Origin: Branchiostoma floridae
Lineage: Eukaryota > Chordata > Leptocardii > Amphioxiformes > Branchiostomatidae
Length of the DNA: 49,822 nt
NCBI RefSeq assembly: GCF_000003815.2
Contig: NW_023365817.1
Coordinates: 1-49,822, forward strand
Reading direction: 5' to 3'
Part shown: positions 49,172-49,822 of the stretch, in pieces
How the letters are laid out: each line of letters starts with the position of its first letter
Position numbering within the stretch: the stretch's first letter is position 1
Program-made: the position numbers and the translations under genes
Notes under the pieces: generated by a model
Database searches by the model: none
What the model was told of the DNA's origin: nothing
What the model saw: the letters and a program-made list of their open reading frames with translations, nothing else

Positions 49172-49822
49172 CTTCAGAAGCGTGAAAGAAGCATGGATTT
49201 TATGCAACTTCTAGTTATTAAATTTAGCTTAGTTGTAGTTGTTTTCCCCGATAGAGAAACTTGTTTTGGCTGTCCTGTTCTTCTTCTTCTGTCAGGAACC
49301 AATCAGAACTTAGAACTGCTGTGAACCAATCAGAGCTGACATCAGCATATTACCTGATGAATGTACAGCTATGAACTGCCCTATGGGTGCTTTGCCAAAT
49401 GATGAAGTGAAGATCTATGGGAGACACAACTCATATAGTACATAAGGGGGGAATGATGAGACAGCTTTTAGGTGAGCAATCCCTCCCACCAACTGTAGAT
49501 CATTAGAGTTTAATATTACTCTCCTAGCAGAGGTTTGGCTCCAAATGTTGTTGTTTTGGCATTGATACTGGGCTTTCCATTATCATGTACCTTTCAAAAT
49601 CAACATGTCAAGACAACAGCCATACCTCTGCTTGCTTGCGGACATAAGAAAATGGTACAAAATAGAAAGCCTGACGAAAACACATCAAGACAACTGCCAG
49701 AGCCATACCTCTGCTTGGAGAGAAAGAAATTGCCTAGCCCCCCATAGCAGGGCTCTTCTGGGGTTTTTTTTTGGCTCACTATACACTTTTGCAGGCCATT
49801 TCTATTTGTACTGGTCGCTGAT
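49172..49822. other. Intron of the RDH-like gene up to the window edge
   Basis: No further exon recognised on either strand. Confidence 0.45.

Overview
This is a eukaryotic, animal-type window: genes are split into short exons with GT-AG introns, and the introns and intergenic DNA are dense with transposon debris. A CR1-type LINE with a PHD finger and a 2A-like motif, a chordate-style CNG channel beta subunit, a retinol-dehydrogenase gene and many short inverted-repeat elements together suggest an invertebrate chordate, most likely amphioxus (Branchiostoma). The species call is inference. Two 100-N assembly gaps are present (1790-1889, 30912-31011).

Layout. 1-1140: unassigned DNA with a 39-bp direct repeat. 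1141 to about 5157, minus strand: a nearly full-length CR1-like LINE whose single long ORF carries a 2A-like motif, a PHD finger, an endonuclease and a reverse transcriptase; its only visible break is an assembly gap. 5717-9035 and 12186-13595: two copies of one Helentron/Helitron-like element, separated by a 183-bp satellite of about ten units (9870-11575). 13600-17236: no recognised gene, with a GC-rich block at about 15525-15870.

17237-44752, plus strand: a cyclic nucleotide-gated channel beta-subunit gene (CNGB type). I assembled it exon by exon: 21 exons whose intron phases agree at every junction outside the gap. The gap at 30912 removes the end of the S1 exon and the S2 region. The introns hold hAT-like, mariner-like, foldback-like, TTAA-type and tRNA-derived elements, a 43-bp minisatellite, a splice-donor-like pentamer array, and decayed copies of the second exon. 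At two splice sites (exons 5 and 7 in this list) the splice-site sequence itself is duplicated on the far side of an insertion.

44753-47816: intergenic, with mariner-like MITEs, a hAT-like snapback MITE and a MULE-like long-TIR element (47093-47723, 9-bp target duplication). 47817-49171, minus strand: the last two coding exons of a short-chain dehydrogenase of the retinol dehydrogenase 11-14 type; its upstream exons lie outside the window. The two genes are convergent, about 3.1 kb stop to stop. Both families have photoreceptor roles in chordates (cGMP-gated current; retinoid turnover), but a functional link between these neighbours is only a hypothesis.
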